Source: JADGHX01 sp037200125
GTDB lineage: Bacteria; Pseudomonadota; Gammaproteobacteria; Steroidobacterales; Steroidobacteraceae
Reading direction: 5' to 3'
Assembly: GCA_037200125.1 (NCBI GenBank)
Contig: JBBCGS010000003.1
Location: forward strand, 744,001 to 808,000
DNA: 64,000 nt
Below, in pieces: positions 9,403-18,675 of the stretch. Numbering within the stretch: the first letter of the stretch is position 1; every line of letters begins with the position of its first letter. The position numbers were made by a program, and so were the translations under genes. Below the pieces are notes generated by a model, which saw nothing but the letters and a program-made list of their open reading frames with translations, did no database searches and had not been told where the DNA came from.

Positions 9403-10500
9403 ATGGCAAGAAAGAAGAAGGCCGCGAAAGCGGCGAAGCCCGCGAAGAAGACACCCGCGCGCAAGAAGAGCTACCCACCCAAAGCCGTCCGCGGACGCCT
9501 GCCGTCAGCGCGCGTGGCGGGCAAGCCGCAGCCCCGAAAGCTGTACCCACACGTCGAGCCGTACAACAGCGGAATGCTGCGCGTGTCGGACGTGCACCAG
9601 ATCTACTTCGAGGAATGTGGCAACCCCAAGGGCAAGCCCGCTGTTTTCCTGCATGGCGGCCCGGGGGGTGGCACCGACGCGAAGATGCGCCGCTTCTTCG
9701 ACCCGAAACGCTATCGCATCGTGCTGCTCGACCAGCGCGGCTCGGGCAAGAGCAAGCCGCACGCGAGCCTCGACGCCAACACGACGTGGGATCTCGTCGC
9801 CGACACCGAGAAAGTGCGCGAGCACCTCGGCATCGACAAGTGGCTCGTGTTCGGCGGATCGTGGGGTTCGACATTGGCGCTGGCGTATGCGGAAACGCAT
9901 CCGGAGCGCGTCACCGAGATGGTCCTGCGCGGCATCTTCCTGCTGCGGCGATCGGAGCTCGAGTGGTTCTATCAGAATCCCGAAGGCGCGGCGTCGATCT
10001 ATCCCGACCTGTGGGAGCCCTACGTCGCGCAGATTCCGGAGAGCGAGCGCGGCGACATGATGGCCGCGTACTACAAGCGGCTGACGAGCCCGGATCCGGA
10101 AGTGGTTCGCAAGGCGGCGGTGGCGTGGTCTGTATGGGAAGGCGCAACGAGCTATCTGCGCATGAATCCCGACTACGTGACCAAGTTTGAGCAGGACGCG
10201 GCCTACGCGGGCGCCTTCGCGCGCATCGAATGCCACTACTTCGTGAACAAGGGATTTCTGAAGAGCGACAACCAGCTCATCGAAGACGTGGGTCGCATCC
10301 GTCACATCCCCGCCGTGATCGTGCAGGGTCGTTACGACATGGTGTGCCCGATGCGCAGCGCCTGGCACCTGCACAAGGCGTGGCCGGAAGCGGACCTGCG
10401 CATCGTCGGCACCGCCGGCCACTCCGCGTTCGAAGTCGGCATCACCAGCGAGCTGGTTACCGCAACGGATCGGTTCGCGCGGTCGAAGAAGTCGAAGTAA
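9403..10500 (+). CDS. pip: Proline iminopeptidase (alpha/beta hydrolase, S33) with basic N-terminal extension
   Basis: Removes N-terminal proline from peptides. The core has the classic S33 pattern: oxyanion region FLHGGPGGGTD, LLDQRGSGKSKPH, nucleophile elbow GGSWGSTLALAYAETHPERV, acid region QGRYDMVCP and catalytic histidine GTAGHSAFE near the C-terminus. The 365-residue length exceeds the usual about 313-320 because of a 45-residue N-terminal Lys/Ala/Pro-rich segment (ARKKKAAKAAKPAKKTPARK). The enzyme core begins at about LYPHVEPYNSGMLRV. No better internal start is obvious, since the extension continues in frame from an ATG 5 bases after hinT. It is convergent with the HExxH gene at 10564. 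Confidence 0.93.
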   Translation: MARKKKAAKAAKPAKKTPARKKSYPPKAVRGRLPSARVAGKPQPRKLYPHVEPYNSGMLRVSDVHQIYFEECGNPKGKPAVFLHGGPGGGTDAKMRRFFDPKRYRIVLLDQRGSGKSKPHASLDANTTWDLVADTEKVREHLGIDKWLVFGGSWGSTLALAYAETHPERVTEMVLRGIFLLRRSELEWFYQNPEGAASIYPDLWEPYVAQIPESERGDMMAAYYKRLTSPDPEVVRKAAVAWSVWEGATSYLRMNPDYVTKFEQDAAYAGAFARIECHYFVNKGFLKSDNQLIEDVGRIRHIPAVIVQGRYDMVCPMRSAWHLHKAWPEADLRIVGTAGHSAFEVGITSELVTATDRFARSKKSK

Positions 10501-10563
10501 GGCTGCCGAGAGGAAGGCGACCGCCGGATCCAGGGTCGGCGCGGGTGGCAAGGCGAGGCGGAT

Positions 10564-11055
10564 TCAGCATCTCAGGGCGCCTGTCGGTCGGTTCTGGTGA
10601 TCAACTACGCCGGAACCGACCAACCAGATGCGCGCATCTTCCGCGTCGCCTTCGAACCACGCCCGCGCGCTGCCGAGGCGGAAACTGTAGCCCCACGTGT
10701 CCATGTCGTCACACAGTCGCCGGCGCCCGACGCCGGGGATCTGGTCCGCCAGCAGGATCTGCAGGTAGCAGACGGCGTTTTCTTCCGGGTCATCGCCGCC
10801 CGCGTCGCGATCCAGCCCCGTGCGCCGCTCGGGCGTCATGCAGATGTAGTGGCTGGCTTCGTGGAGGACCGAATGGATCGGCGTGTCGAGCCGCACATAG
10901 AGCCGATTCCCGCGCAGCCCCGCCTCGCTCTCACCCCAGTAGGAGCCCGGGATGATTTCATTCGGCGCGACGAGAGAGAGGTCGATGCCGTAGCGACTCA
11001 ACAGCAGCGCGACATCGACGCGATCGACGGAGGCGAGGCGCAGGACCTCGGCCAT
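10564..11055 (-). CDS. Uncharacterised HExxH-containing protein coupled to lptE
   Basis: A 163-residue protein that I do not recognise as a named family. It contains a zincin-type motif HEASHYICM (HExxH) near residue 54 and a downstream acidic stretch DDPEENAVCYLQ whose glutamates could supply a third metal ligand, so a small metallopeptidase-like fold is plausible. Trp and Tyr are frequent in the C-terminal half (DTWGYSFRLG, RAWFEG). There is no signal peptide or membrane segment, so it is probably cytoplasmic. Its ATG overlaps the lptE stop by one base (TGATG), implying translational coupling. The motif is seen directly; enzymatic activity is inference. Confidence 0.75.
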   Translation of the reverse strand: MAEVLRLASVDRVDVALLLSRYGIDLSLVAPNEIIPGSYWGESEAGLRGNRLYVRLDTPIHSVLHEASHYICMTPERRTGLDRDAGGDDPEENAVCYLQILLADQIPGVGRRRLCDDMDTWGYSFRLGSARAWFEGDAEDARIWLVGSGVVDHQNRPTGALRC

Positions 11056-11537
11056 CAAATCGCCGAGAGGCGACGCATGACGATCGCGACGAGATCGCGC
11101 GCCATGCCCTCGCGAAGAATGGCTTCTTCGTTTTCCTTGGCGAGCAGCTTCGTCTCGTCGAAGCTGTAGTCGCGGGTGATGGATACTTTCTGCGACGGCA
11201 GCAACTCGCCTGAGGTGCCTTCCACCGAGAACTCCACCGTGTACGTCACTTCGTACTCGCGCGGAATGTTCTTGGCCGACACCGAGATGATCTTCTGCGT
11301 GATTTCGTCCTTGCGGATGTGGACGACGCCTGTCGCGCGTTCGCTCTGCTCGGTGAGCTTGATACCGGAGGTGAGAAGGGCGCGCCGCAGGCCCTGTACG
11401 AAATCCGTCTGATCGTTGTCCGCGATCACGCGCGTAGTTGCCAGCGCGGCGGGCAGCGGAACGCGGCCCTGCAGATGGAAGCCGCATCCGCCGAGCAGTA
11501 ACGCGATCGCCGTCAGTGCAAGAACCCGTGACTTCAT
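11055..11537 (-). CDS. lptE: LPS-assembly lipoprotein LptE
   Basis: Outer-membrane lipoprotein that plugs the LptD barrel and helps deliver lipopolysaccharide to the cell surface. A lipoprotein signal peptide ends in lipobox LLGGC with Cys18 as the lipidation site, followed by the family hallmark GFHLQGRVPLP. The 160-residue length is typical. It begins 10 bases after the leuS stop, the standard leuS-lptE arrangement. Downstream it overlaps the HExxH gene by one base, where holA would normally stand. Confidence 0.95.
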   Translation of the reverse strand: MKSRVLALTAIALLLGGCGFHLQGRVPLPAALATTRVIADNDQTDFVQGLRRALLTSGIKLTEQSERATGVVHIRKDEITQKIISVSAKNIPREYEVTYTVEFSVEGTSGELLPSQKVSITRDYSFDETKLLAKENEEAILREGMARDLVAIVMRRLSAI

Positions 11538-11547
11538 CAGTGACCCC

Positions 11548-14296
11548 TCACACCACCAGGTTCGCGAGCTTGCCGGGCACGTAGATGAACTTTCGCACGG
11601 GCTTGCCCTCGACGAACTTCAGCACGTGCTCGTCCGCGAGTGCGATGGCCTGCACGGCCGCCTGGTCCGCGGTGGCCGGCACGGTGATGCGCCCGCGCAG
11701 CTTGCCGTTTACCTGCACGACGATCTCGATCTCGTCCTGTTTCAGCGCATTCTCGTCCACCGCGGGCCACGCGGCGTCCATGAGGTCGCCGTGCTTCGTG
11801 GCGAAGCCCAGCTCGACCCACAAGGAATGCGTGACGTGGGGAGCGATCGGATACAGCGTGCGAAGCAGGATGCTGATGGCCTCGAACAGCACTGCCTCGC
11901 TGCTGGCGGTCATTGCGACGCCGGCGCGCTCGCCTTTGTCATGCGCCTCGATCGCGTTCAGCATTTTCATGCACGCCGACACGATCGTGTTGTACTGAAC
12001 GCGCGTGTAATCGTGATGCGCCTGTTTCAGCGTCACGTAAATCGCTCGACGGAAGTCGGCCTGCTTTGCGCTAAGTGCCGCCTGATCCACAGCGTCGAAG
12101 CGCTTCGCGACGTCGTAGGGGGCGAAGCTGCCGATATCGCGGCAAGCGCTCCATAACTTGCGGAGGAAGCGATGCACGCCCGCCGCACCGGAGTCCGACC
12201 ACACGGCGCTTTCCGCCGGCGGGCCGGCAAACATCACATACGCACGCGCGGTGTCCGCGCCAAACCCGCTCGATGATGTCGCGCGGCTCGACCACGTTGT
12301 TCTTGCTCTTCGACATCTTCTCGATGCCGCCGTGCTCGACGGGCTTGCCATCCTCGAGCGCGACCGCGCCGACGATGCGGCCCTTCTCGTCGTGCTTCAC
12401 ATCGATCTCGGCCGGATAGAACCAGCGCTTGCGGCCGTTCTCTTCCTCCCGATAGAAACACTCGGCGAGCAGCATGCCCTGCGTGAACAGGCGCGTGAAC
12501 GGCTCGTCGAACTTCACGAGGCCGAGGTCGCGCATCACTTTGGTCCAGAAGCGCGCGTACAACAGATGCAGCACCGCGTGCTCGATGCCGCCGATGTACT
12601 GGTCCATCGGCATCCAGTGATCGGCCCGCGCATCGACCATGGTGTTCGCGTCCGGGCAGCAATAGCGCATGAAGTACCAGGACGAGTCGACGAATGTGTC
12701 CATCGTGTCCGTCTCGCGCCGCGCGGGGCCGGCGCAGGCCGGGCACGTGGTCGCGAGGAAGCGCTCGTCTTTGGTCAGCGGGTTGCTGCGACCATCCGGC
12801 ACGTGATCTTCGGGCAGCACGACCGGCAGGTCCTTCTCCGGCACCGGCACGGCCCCACACTTCGCGCAATGAATGATGGGGATCGGCGTGCCCCAATAAC
12901 GCTGGCGCGAAATGCCCCAATCCCGCAAGCGCCAGCGAAGCTGCTTCTCGCCAACGCCCTTCGCCGCGAGATCCGCGGCGACCGCATCGACCGCCGCTTC
13001 GTAAGCGAGACCGTCGTACTTGCCGCTGTTCACGCAGGTGCCGGCTTCTTTCTCGCCGTACCACGACTTCCATTCGTCCGCGGTGAACGCCCAGGCGGAC
13101 AGCTCGTTGCGGAGGTTCGTCGGATCCTGGCCGGGGCTCGAGGCTCCCTGTGCCAAGGCGCGCCTGATCGCTGCGACCTCAGCCCCCTCGATCACCTGCT
13201 CGATGGGCAAGCCGTAGCGCTTCGCGAACGCGAAATCGCGCTCGTCGTGCGCCGGCACGCCCATCACGGCGCCTTCGCCATAGCCCATGAGCACATAGTT
13301 GCCGACCCACACCGGCACCTGCGCACCCGTGAGCGGATGCGTGACGCTGAAGCCGGTGGCCATGCCCTTCTTTTCCATCGTGGCGACATCGGCTTCCGCC
13401 ACGCCACCCCGCTTGCACTCTTCGATGAACGCGGCGAGCTGCGGATTCGAGCGCCCCAGATGCGTCGCGAGCGCATGCTCCGCCGCGACCGCGACGAACG
13501 TGACGCCCATGATCGTATCCGCGCGCGTCGTGAACACACGCAGCAAACCTTTCGCCGGCAGATCCGTAACGGCGCCGCCGATCTCGTACGGAAAGCCGAA
13601 GTTCACCCCGAAGCTACGGCCGATCCAGTTCTCCTGCATCGTCCGCACCTGGTGCGGCCAGCCGGTGAGCCGGTTCTGCGTGTAATCGAGCAGTTCGTCC
13701 GCGTACTTCGTGATGGCGAGGTAGTAGCCGGGAATCTCACGCTTCTCGACCGCCGCACCGGAACGCCAGCCGCGACCGTCGATCACCTGCTCGTTCGCGA
13801 GCACGGTCTGGTCAACCGGATCCCAGTTCACCACCTGGGTCTTGCGATACGCGATGCCCGCCTCGAGCATCTTGAGGAACAGCCACTGGTTCCAGCGGTA
13901 GTACGACGGATCGCACGTCGCGACTTCGCGCGACCAGTCGAAGGCAAGGCCGAGCGGCTTCATCTGCGACTTCATGTCCGCGATGTTGGCGCGCGTCCAC
14001 GTCGCTGGCGCGATCTTCTTCTCGATCGCGGCATTCTCGGCCGGCAGCCCAAACGCATCCCACCCCATCGGCATGAGCACGCTGTAACCCTGCATCCGCA
14101 GGCTGCGCGTCATCACATCGTTGATGGTGTAGTTGCGGACGTGCCCCATGTGCAACTTGCCAGACGGGTACGGAAGCATCGAGCACGCGTAAAACTTCGG
14201 CCGCGTGCCTTCCTCCGTCACGCGAAAGGCATCGCGCGCCGTCCAGTGATCCTGCGCGGCACGCTCAACGGCGGCGGCGTTATAGAGCTCGTCCAT
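11548..14296 (-). CDS. leuS: Leucyl-tRNA synthetase, interrupted by an apparent one-base frameshift
   Basis: Charges tRNA-Leu. Seen in order: MDELYNAAAVERAAQDHW start, HIGH-type motif PYPSGKLHMGHVRNY, the CP1 editing domain, KMSKSKNNV, and an anticodon-binding C-terminus ending VRKFIYVPGKLANLVV. The frame breaks in the GCGGGTTTGG stretch at 12265-12267, where one G too many separates RDIIER from FGADTARAYVMFAG. Removing one base restores a single 915-residue protein, longer than E. coli's 860. The left frame ends in unrelated low-quality sequence and the right frame resumes perfectly. Because leuS is essential and both halves are intact, a sequencing or assembly error in the G run is the likeliest cause. 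No good ribosome binding site is visible before the ATG. Confidence 0.93.
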
Positions 14297-14469
14297 CGGA
14301 AAAGGCCGTAAAACCCAGAGATTTGAAGGACGCGCAGGATACACGACTCCCCGCGCAAAGGCCCAAGGCCAGCGCCCCGAGGCCGCAAGGCGAGAGCCTG
14401 CGGAAGGCCCAAAAGCCACGACTCTTCCGCGAGCCCGAAGGCGATGGCTCGCTTGCGCCGAGCCCAAAG

Positions 14470-14508
14470 AAAAGGCCGGCCAGACCCATGAGATCCGGCC
14501 GGCCCTTC
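14470..14508 (-). terminator. Intrinsic terminator after the Do protease gene
   Basis: On the minus strand a GGCCGGCC arm (14504-14497) pairs with GGCCGGCC (14481-14474), extended by AAG/CTT, with a loop of about 15 bases. It is followed by CCTTTTCTTT. It lies 12 bases past the Do protease stop. The rest of 14297-14519, up to the leuS start, shows no gene. Confidence 0.7.
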
Positions 14509-14519
14509 GATCCAATGAA

Positions 14520-16064
14520 TCAGCTGAGACGCAACGGCAAGAAGAAGATCCCTTGATCCGCACGCTGAATGCGCAAAGCGACGGCCTTCTTGCCGTTCTT
14601 CGCCGCCGCCTGCAGATCCGCCACAGTCTTCACAGCCTTGCCATTCACGGTAAGGATCACGTCACCCTGCTGCACCCCGGCCGCCAGCGCCGGCCCGGTC
14701 ACATGCTCGACAACGAGCGTGCCTTCCGTCTCGAGCTGCTCCTTCTCCTTGGGATCGAGCGGCCGCACAGCAAGCCCCAGCTCCGCGGCCCTGCCCGAGC
14801 CCGACGCGTCGTTGCCCTTGCCCTTCGGGTTGCTAGCGAGCTCCGCCTCGGGTTTGTCGAGCGCGTCGACCTTCACCTTCACGACCCGTTCCTTGCCGTC
14901 ACGCCACACAGTGAGATTCGCATCGTTACCCGGCTTGATGCGCGCCACCACCGCCGGCAGCTCCGACGAGGTTTCAACCACGTGATCGTTCACGGTAAGA
15001 ATGACGTCGCCAGGCTGGACGCCGGCCTTCGCACCCGGACCATCCTTGACGACAGTCGTCACCAGCGCGCCGCGCGGCCGGTCGAGCCCGAACGAATCCG
15101 CCAGCTGCCCGTCGATGTTCTGAATCGTCACCCCGATGCGGCCGCGCGTGACGTGGCCCGTCTTCACGAGCTGGTCGCGCACCTCCATCGCCACATCGAT
15201 CGGGATCGCGAACGACAACCCCATGTAGCCGCCCGTGCGGCTGAAGATCTGCGAGTTGATGCCGATCACTTCGCCCGCGAGGTTGAACAGCGGGCCGCCG
15301 GAGTTACCGGGGTTCACCGCCACGTCCGTCTGAATGAACGGCACGTAGTTGTTGCCTTCGTTCGGCAGCGAACGCGAGGTCGCGCTCACGATGCCCGCGG
15401 TGGCGCTGTTCTCGAAGCCGAACGGCGAACCGATCGCGAGCACCCACTCGCCCGGCTTCAGCTTCGACGGATCGCCGATGCGCACGACCGGCAGGCTCTT
15501 CGCCTCGATCTTGATCACCGCGACGTCGGTCTTCTGGTCGATGCCGATGACCTTCGCCGGATATTCGCGGCGGTCGTTCATCTTCACGGTGACCTGGTCC
15601 GCATCCATCACGACATGCGCATTCGTGAGGATGTAGCCATCCGGTGAAACGATGAAACCCGAGCCCGAGCCGCGCTGAGGCTGCGGCTGGAACTGGAAAC
15701 CACCCCCACGACCACCGCGCCCGCCCCCATTGGGGCCATTGGGCAGCCCGAAGCGGCGGAAGAAATCGCTGAGCGGATCGTCTTCGTCACCGCCCTGCGC
15801 ATCCTCATCGCCACCGGCGGCGCCGGCCTTCGGGTTCTGCACCACATCGACGTTCACGACCGCGGGACCGGACTTCTCCACCAGCGGCGCGAAGTTCGGC
15901 AGGGCATTCACGAGAGCGGGCGACGTCACCGGAACCTGGGGAACAGTCGTCGCCCCGGCCGGCGGCGGCGGCTGTTGCGCGCGGGAGTCACCCGAGCAGG
16001 CGCCGAGCACGACGGTCAGCGCGAGGACGGAAACGGCCCGGCGGGCCGAGCTCGAAAGGGTCAT
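14520..16064 (-). CDS. Do family serine endopeptidase (DegP/DegQ/MucD type), lipoprotein-like N-terminus
   Basis: Envelope chaperone-protease that degrades misfolded proteins. The trypsin-like domain has the catalytic triad His in LTNAHVVMDAD, Asp in KTDVAVIKIEA and Ser in NPGNSGGPLFN. Two PDZ domains follow (PRGALVTTVVKDGPGAKAG near residue 330 and a C-terminal one with AAGVQQGDVILTVNG). The length is 514 residues. The signal sequence ends LTVVLGAC with a lipobox-like Cys23 followed by SGDSRAQ, so the protein may be lipid-anchored rather than freely periplasmic. A Gly/Arg-rich stretch (GGGRGGRGGG) lies in the flexible region before the protease core. DegP, DegQ and MucD cannot be separated from sequence alone. 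It is transcribed alone, 126 bases from lnt. Confidence 0.93.
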   Translation of the reverse strand: MTLSSSARRAVSVLALTVVLGACSGDSRAQQPPPPAGATTVPQVPVTSPALVNALPNFAPLVEKSGPAVVNVDVVQNPKAGAAGGDEDAQGGDEDDPLSDFFRRFGLPNGPNGGGRGGRGGGFQFQPQPQRGSGSGFIVSPDGYILTNAHVVMDADQVTVKMNDRREYPAKVIGIDQKTDVAVIKIEAKSLPVVRIGDPSKLKPGEWVLAIGSPFGFENSATAGIVSATSRSLPNEGNNYVPFIQTDVAVNPGNSGGPLFNLAGEVIGINSQIFSRTGGYMGLSFAIPIDVAMEVRDQLVKTGHVTRGRIGVTIQNIDGQLADSFGLDRPRGALVTTVVKDGPGAKAGVQPGDVILTVNDHVVETSSELPAVVARIKPGNDANLTVWRDGKERVVKVKVDALDKPEAELASNPKGKGNDASGSGRAAELGLAVRPLDPKEKEQLETEGTLVVEHVTGPALAAGVQQGDVILTVNGKAVKTVADLQAAAKNGKKAVALRIQRADQGIFFLPLRLS

Positions 16065-16190
16065 GCGACACTCCGGTGGATTTGTGGCCCTACGGGGCCA
16101 GCGTGGCGTTTAAGACCGGACCTCACTGTAGAGGTTCCGGGTTCGGTGCGGTAGGGGAACCCCCGGGAGCGACCTAAAGTTCCCATAAGC

Positions 16191-17783
16191 TCAGCCCGCT
16201 GGCTTCTGGCGGCCGCGTCGCGCCAGCCAGACTCCCAGCACGACGCCAACGGACGACAGCGAAATGATCAGCCAGTTGCCCACTCGGGCGTACGGCGGCA
16301 AGCCCATGCGCGGCGTCACCTCCGAACGAAGCACATACCGTTCGAAACCCGGCGCCTCGGCGACGACTTCACCGCGCGGGCCGATCACGGCCGAAATACC
16401 GTCGTTGCCGGCGCGGATCATGAACCGCTGCGCTTCGATAGCACGCATGCGCGCAATCTGAAAATGAAGGTGGCGCGCGCTGCCGTGACCGAACCACGCA
16501 TCATTGGTCACATTGACCAGCGTGTCCGCGTGCTCGAGCACGGGAAGCTGCGCGCTCCCGTAAGCATCCTCGTAACAGATGCTCGCGGACAGTGCGAGAC
16601 CGGCGGCGCGAAGCGGCGACTGCACGACGGCGCCGCGCGTGAAGTCGGAGTAGCCAAGATTCATCATGCCCATCCACGTGCGGACGAAACCCGGCACGGG
16701 AAAGAACTCGGTGTAAGGCACGAGATGATGCTTGTCGTACCACTGCACCGCGCGCACGTCGCGATCGAGCGCGAGCACGGAGTTGAAGTAGTCCTTGTAG
16801 CCGCCCTGCCCGTTGTCGCCATCCGCGCGCAGGACGCCGACGACGATCGATGAGTTCTTCTTCGCGGCGTCGGTGAACAGGTCGCGGATGTAGTCGACGA
16901 TCTCGTTGGCGATCGGCGGCAGCGACGCTTCGGGGAACACGATCAGCTGCGTACCGAACGCGCTCTCCGCCAGCTCACGGTAGATGCCGAGCGTTTTCGA
17001 TTCGGCCGCGTGCTCTGACTTCTCATCCTTCAGCTTCTCGTCTTGCGGAATCGCGCCCTGCACGATCGCGACGCTCACCGGCTTGCCGGATACGTGAGTC
17101 CAGTCCACACCGCCGAGCGAATACCCCACGATCCAGGGCACGACGAGAACCGCGACGGACACGATGCGCGCGCGCTGGCCGCCCTTGAGAAGGGCCACCA
17201 GCGCGCCCGCGCTTGCGAGCAGCACCGCGCTGAGTCCATACACCCCAATGATCGGCGCAAGACTCGCGAGCCAGGTATCCGTCTGTGAATAGCCTAGCGA
17301 GAGCCAAGCAAAGCCCGACAGAAACCAGCCGCGCCACCATTCGATGAAAACCCACGCGGCAGGCAACGCTACGAGCCAACGCATCGCGCCGCCCGCGGGA
17401 AGCCAGCGCGTGACGAAGTAGCCGAGCAGCGCGTGATACGCAGCCATGATGCTGGAGAGGCCGAACATCAGGAACAACGCGATCCATGCCGGCACACCGG
17501 CCATGATGTGCACGCCGGTATAGATCCAGTAGACGCCGGCCACGAACGTGCCGAAGTTGAACCAGAAGCCGAGCGCCGCGGCTGCGCGGGGGGATGCGCC
17601 TTCCCACAGATACATCAGCACCGCGGGACACAGGATGGCGAGCGGCCACCACTGCAGCGGGGCGAAGCCGAGCGTCAGCAGCGCGCCCAACCCGAACACG
17701 AAGATCCGGCGCGCCCACGGCAGGCCGGCGAGACGCGCGACGAGGTTATCCCGCACCGATGCCGCGTCAGCCGAAACGGCCAA
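16191..17783 (-). CDS. lnt: Apolipoprotein N-acyltransferase
   Basis: Inner-membrane enzyme that adds the third acyl chain to the N-terminal cysteine of lipoproteins. About six hydrophobic segments in the first 210 residues precede the nitrilase-like periplasmic domain. Catalytic residues are visible as Glu in LIVFPEASLPP, Lys in YDKHHLVPYTEFFP and Cys in SASICYEDAYG. A final membrane helix lies near the C-terminus (WLIISLSSVGVVLGVWLA). The TTG start at 17783 is 3 bases past the corC stop; an in-frame GTG nine codons later is an alternative, and neither has a clear ribosome binding site. corC-lnt is the conserved order. Confidence 0.95.
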   Translation of the reverse strand: MAVSADAASVRDNLVARLAGLPWARRIFVFGLGALLTLGFAPLQWWPLAILCPAVLMYLWEGASPRAAAALGFWFNFGTFVAGVYWIYTGVHIMAGVPAWIALFLMFGLSSIMAAYHALLGYFVTRWLPAGGAMRWLVALPAAWVFIEWWRGWFLSGFAWLSLGYSQTDTWLASLAPIIGVYGLSAVLLASAGALVALLKGGQRARIVSVAVLVVPWIVGYSLGGVDWTHVSGKPVSVAIVQGAIPQDEKLKDEKSEHAAESKTLGIYRELAESAFGTQLIVFPEASLPPIANEIVDYIRDLFTDAAKKNSSIVVGVLRADGDNGQGGYKDYFNSVLALDRDVRAVQWYDKHHLVPYTEFFPVPGFVRTWMGMMNLGYSDFTRGAVVQSPLRAAGLALSASICYEDAYGSAQLPVLEHADTLVNVTNDAWFGHGSARHLHFQIARMRAIEAQRFMIRAGNDGISAVIGPRGEVVAEAPGFERYVLRSEVTPRMGLPPYARVGNWLIISLSSVGVVLGVWLARRGRQKPAG

Positions 17784-17786
17784 GGC

Positions 17787-18656
17787 TCATGACCCGTTGG
17801 TGGGCCGCTCTTCCGGCGGCGGCAGCACGTCGCGCGGCGAGGTGACGCGCAACGCGTCGATGCGGCGGCGGTCGGCACGGGTGACGCGGAACTCGTAGCC
17901 GTCGAGCGTGACGGACTCGCCTCGCCTCGGCAGGCGCCCAAGCTGCTGCATCACGAGACCGGCCACCGTGTCGAACTCCTCTTCCGGCAGCTTCGAGCCG
18001 AAGTATTCGTTGAACTCGTCGATGCGCGTCATGCCGCGCACGGCGAACTGCCGCTCCGCTTCGCGGCGGATGTTGAGGTCGTCCTCGACGTCGTACTCGT
18101 CGTCGATCTCGCCAACGATCTGCTCGATGACGTCTTCGATGGTGACGAGGCCGGCGACCCCGCCATATTCGTCGACCACGATGGCCATGTGATTGCGATT
18201 GCGGCGGAACTCTTTCAGCAGCACGTTGAGCCGCTTCGACTCGGGCACGAACACCGCGGGGCGCATGTACTCGCGGATGTCGAAACGCTCCTTCGCGCCG
18301 GCGGCGTACATCCGCAGCAGGTCCTTCGCAAGCAGGATGCCGATGATGTCGTCCTTGTCTTCATCCATCACGGGGAAGCGCGAGTGGCCGGACTCGACCA
18401 CCGTCGGCACGAGCCGCGCGGGCGGATCGTCGCGTCGCACGGAGATCATCTGCCCCCGTGACACCATGATGTCGCGGACCTGCAGGTCCGCCACTTCGAG
18501 CACCCCTTCGAGCATCGTGCAGGCATCGTCATCGATGACGCCGCGCTCGCCCGCGGCACGCAGGATGGAGACGAGGTCGTCGCGATCCTGGGGCTCGCCG
18601 AGGGTTTGCCCGATCTTCCTGAGCCACCGGCCGGTGGCGTTCAGATCCTTCGACAT
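17787..18656 (-). CDS. corC: CorC/YbeX family transporter-associated protein (CBS pair)
   Basis: Cytoplasmic CBS-domain protein associated with magnesium and cobalt homeostasis and, in the ybeZ-ybeY-ybeX cluster, with ribosome and RNA quality control. Two CBS motifs span about residues 45-165 (DIMVSRGQMISVRRDD, HMAIVVDEYGGVAGLVTIED). A C-terminal CorC_HlyC domain follows (EFNEYFGSKLPEEEFDTVAG). The start is set at the ATG at 18656, giving 289 residues, because GGAAGG lies 8 bases upstream and MSKDLN begins the conserved region. An upstream in-frame start at 18752 would overlap ybeY and add non-conserved sequence. It lies 19 bases after ybeY. Confidence 0.93.
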   Translation of the reverse strand: MSKDLNATGRWLRKIGQTLGEPQDRDDLVSILRAAGERGVIDDDACTMLEGVLEVADLQVRDIMVSRGQMISVRRDDPPARLVPTVVESGHSRFPVMDEDKDDIIGILLAKDLLRMYAAGAKERFDIREYMRPAVFVPESKRLNVLLKEFRRNRNHMAIVVDEYGGVAGLVTIEDVIEQIVGEIDDEYDVEDDLNIRREAERQFAVRGMTRIDEFNEYFGSKLPEEEFDTVAGLVMQQLGRLPRRGESVTLDGYEFRVTRADRRRIDALRVTSPRDVLPPPEERPTNGS

Positions 18657-18675
18657 GCGGTGACCTTCCGGGCTC

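Noticed and set aside
11548..14296. Programmed frameshift in leuS
   Set aside because: No slippery heptamer with a stimulatory structure is evident, and leuS is not known to use frameshifting; an indel error in a G run is simpler.
12158..14311. Long plus-strand open frame of about 717 codons opposite leuS
   Set aside because: It is antisense to leuS, its translation is Arg/His/Asp-rich shadow sequence, and the minus strand encodes recognisable synthetase domains.
14297..14473. Possible regulatory RNA upstream of leuS
   Set aside because: Only scattered short repeats are seen in the leader; no T-box or conserved structure could be recognised.
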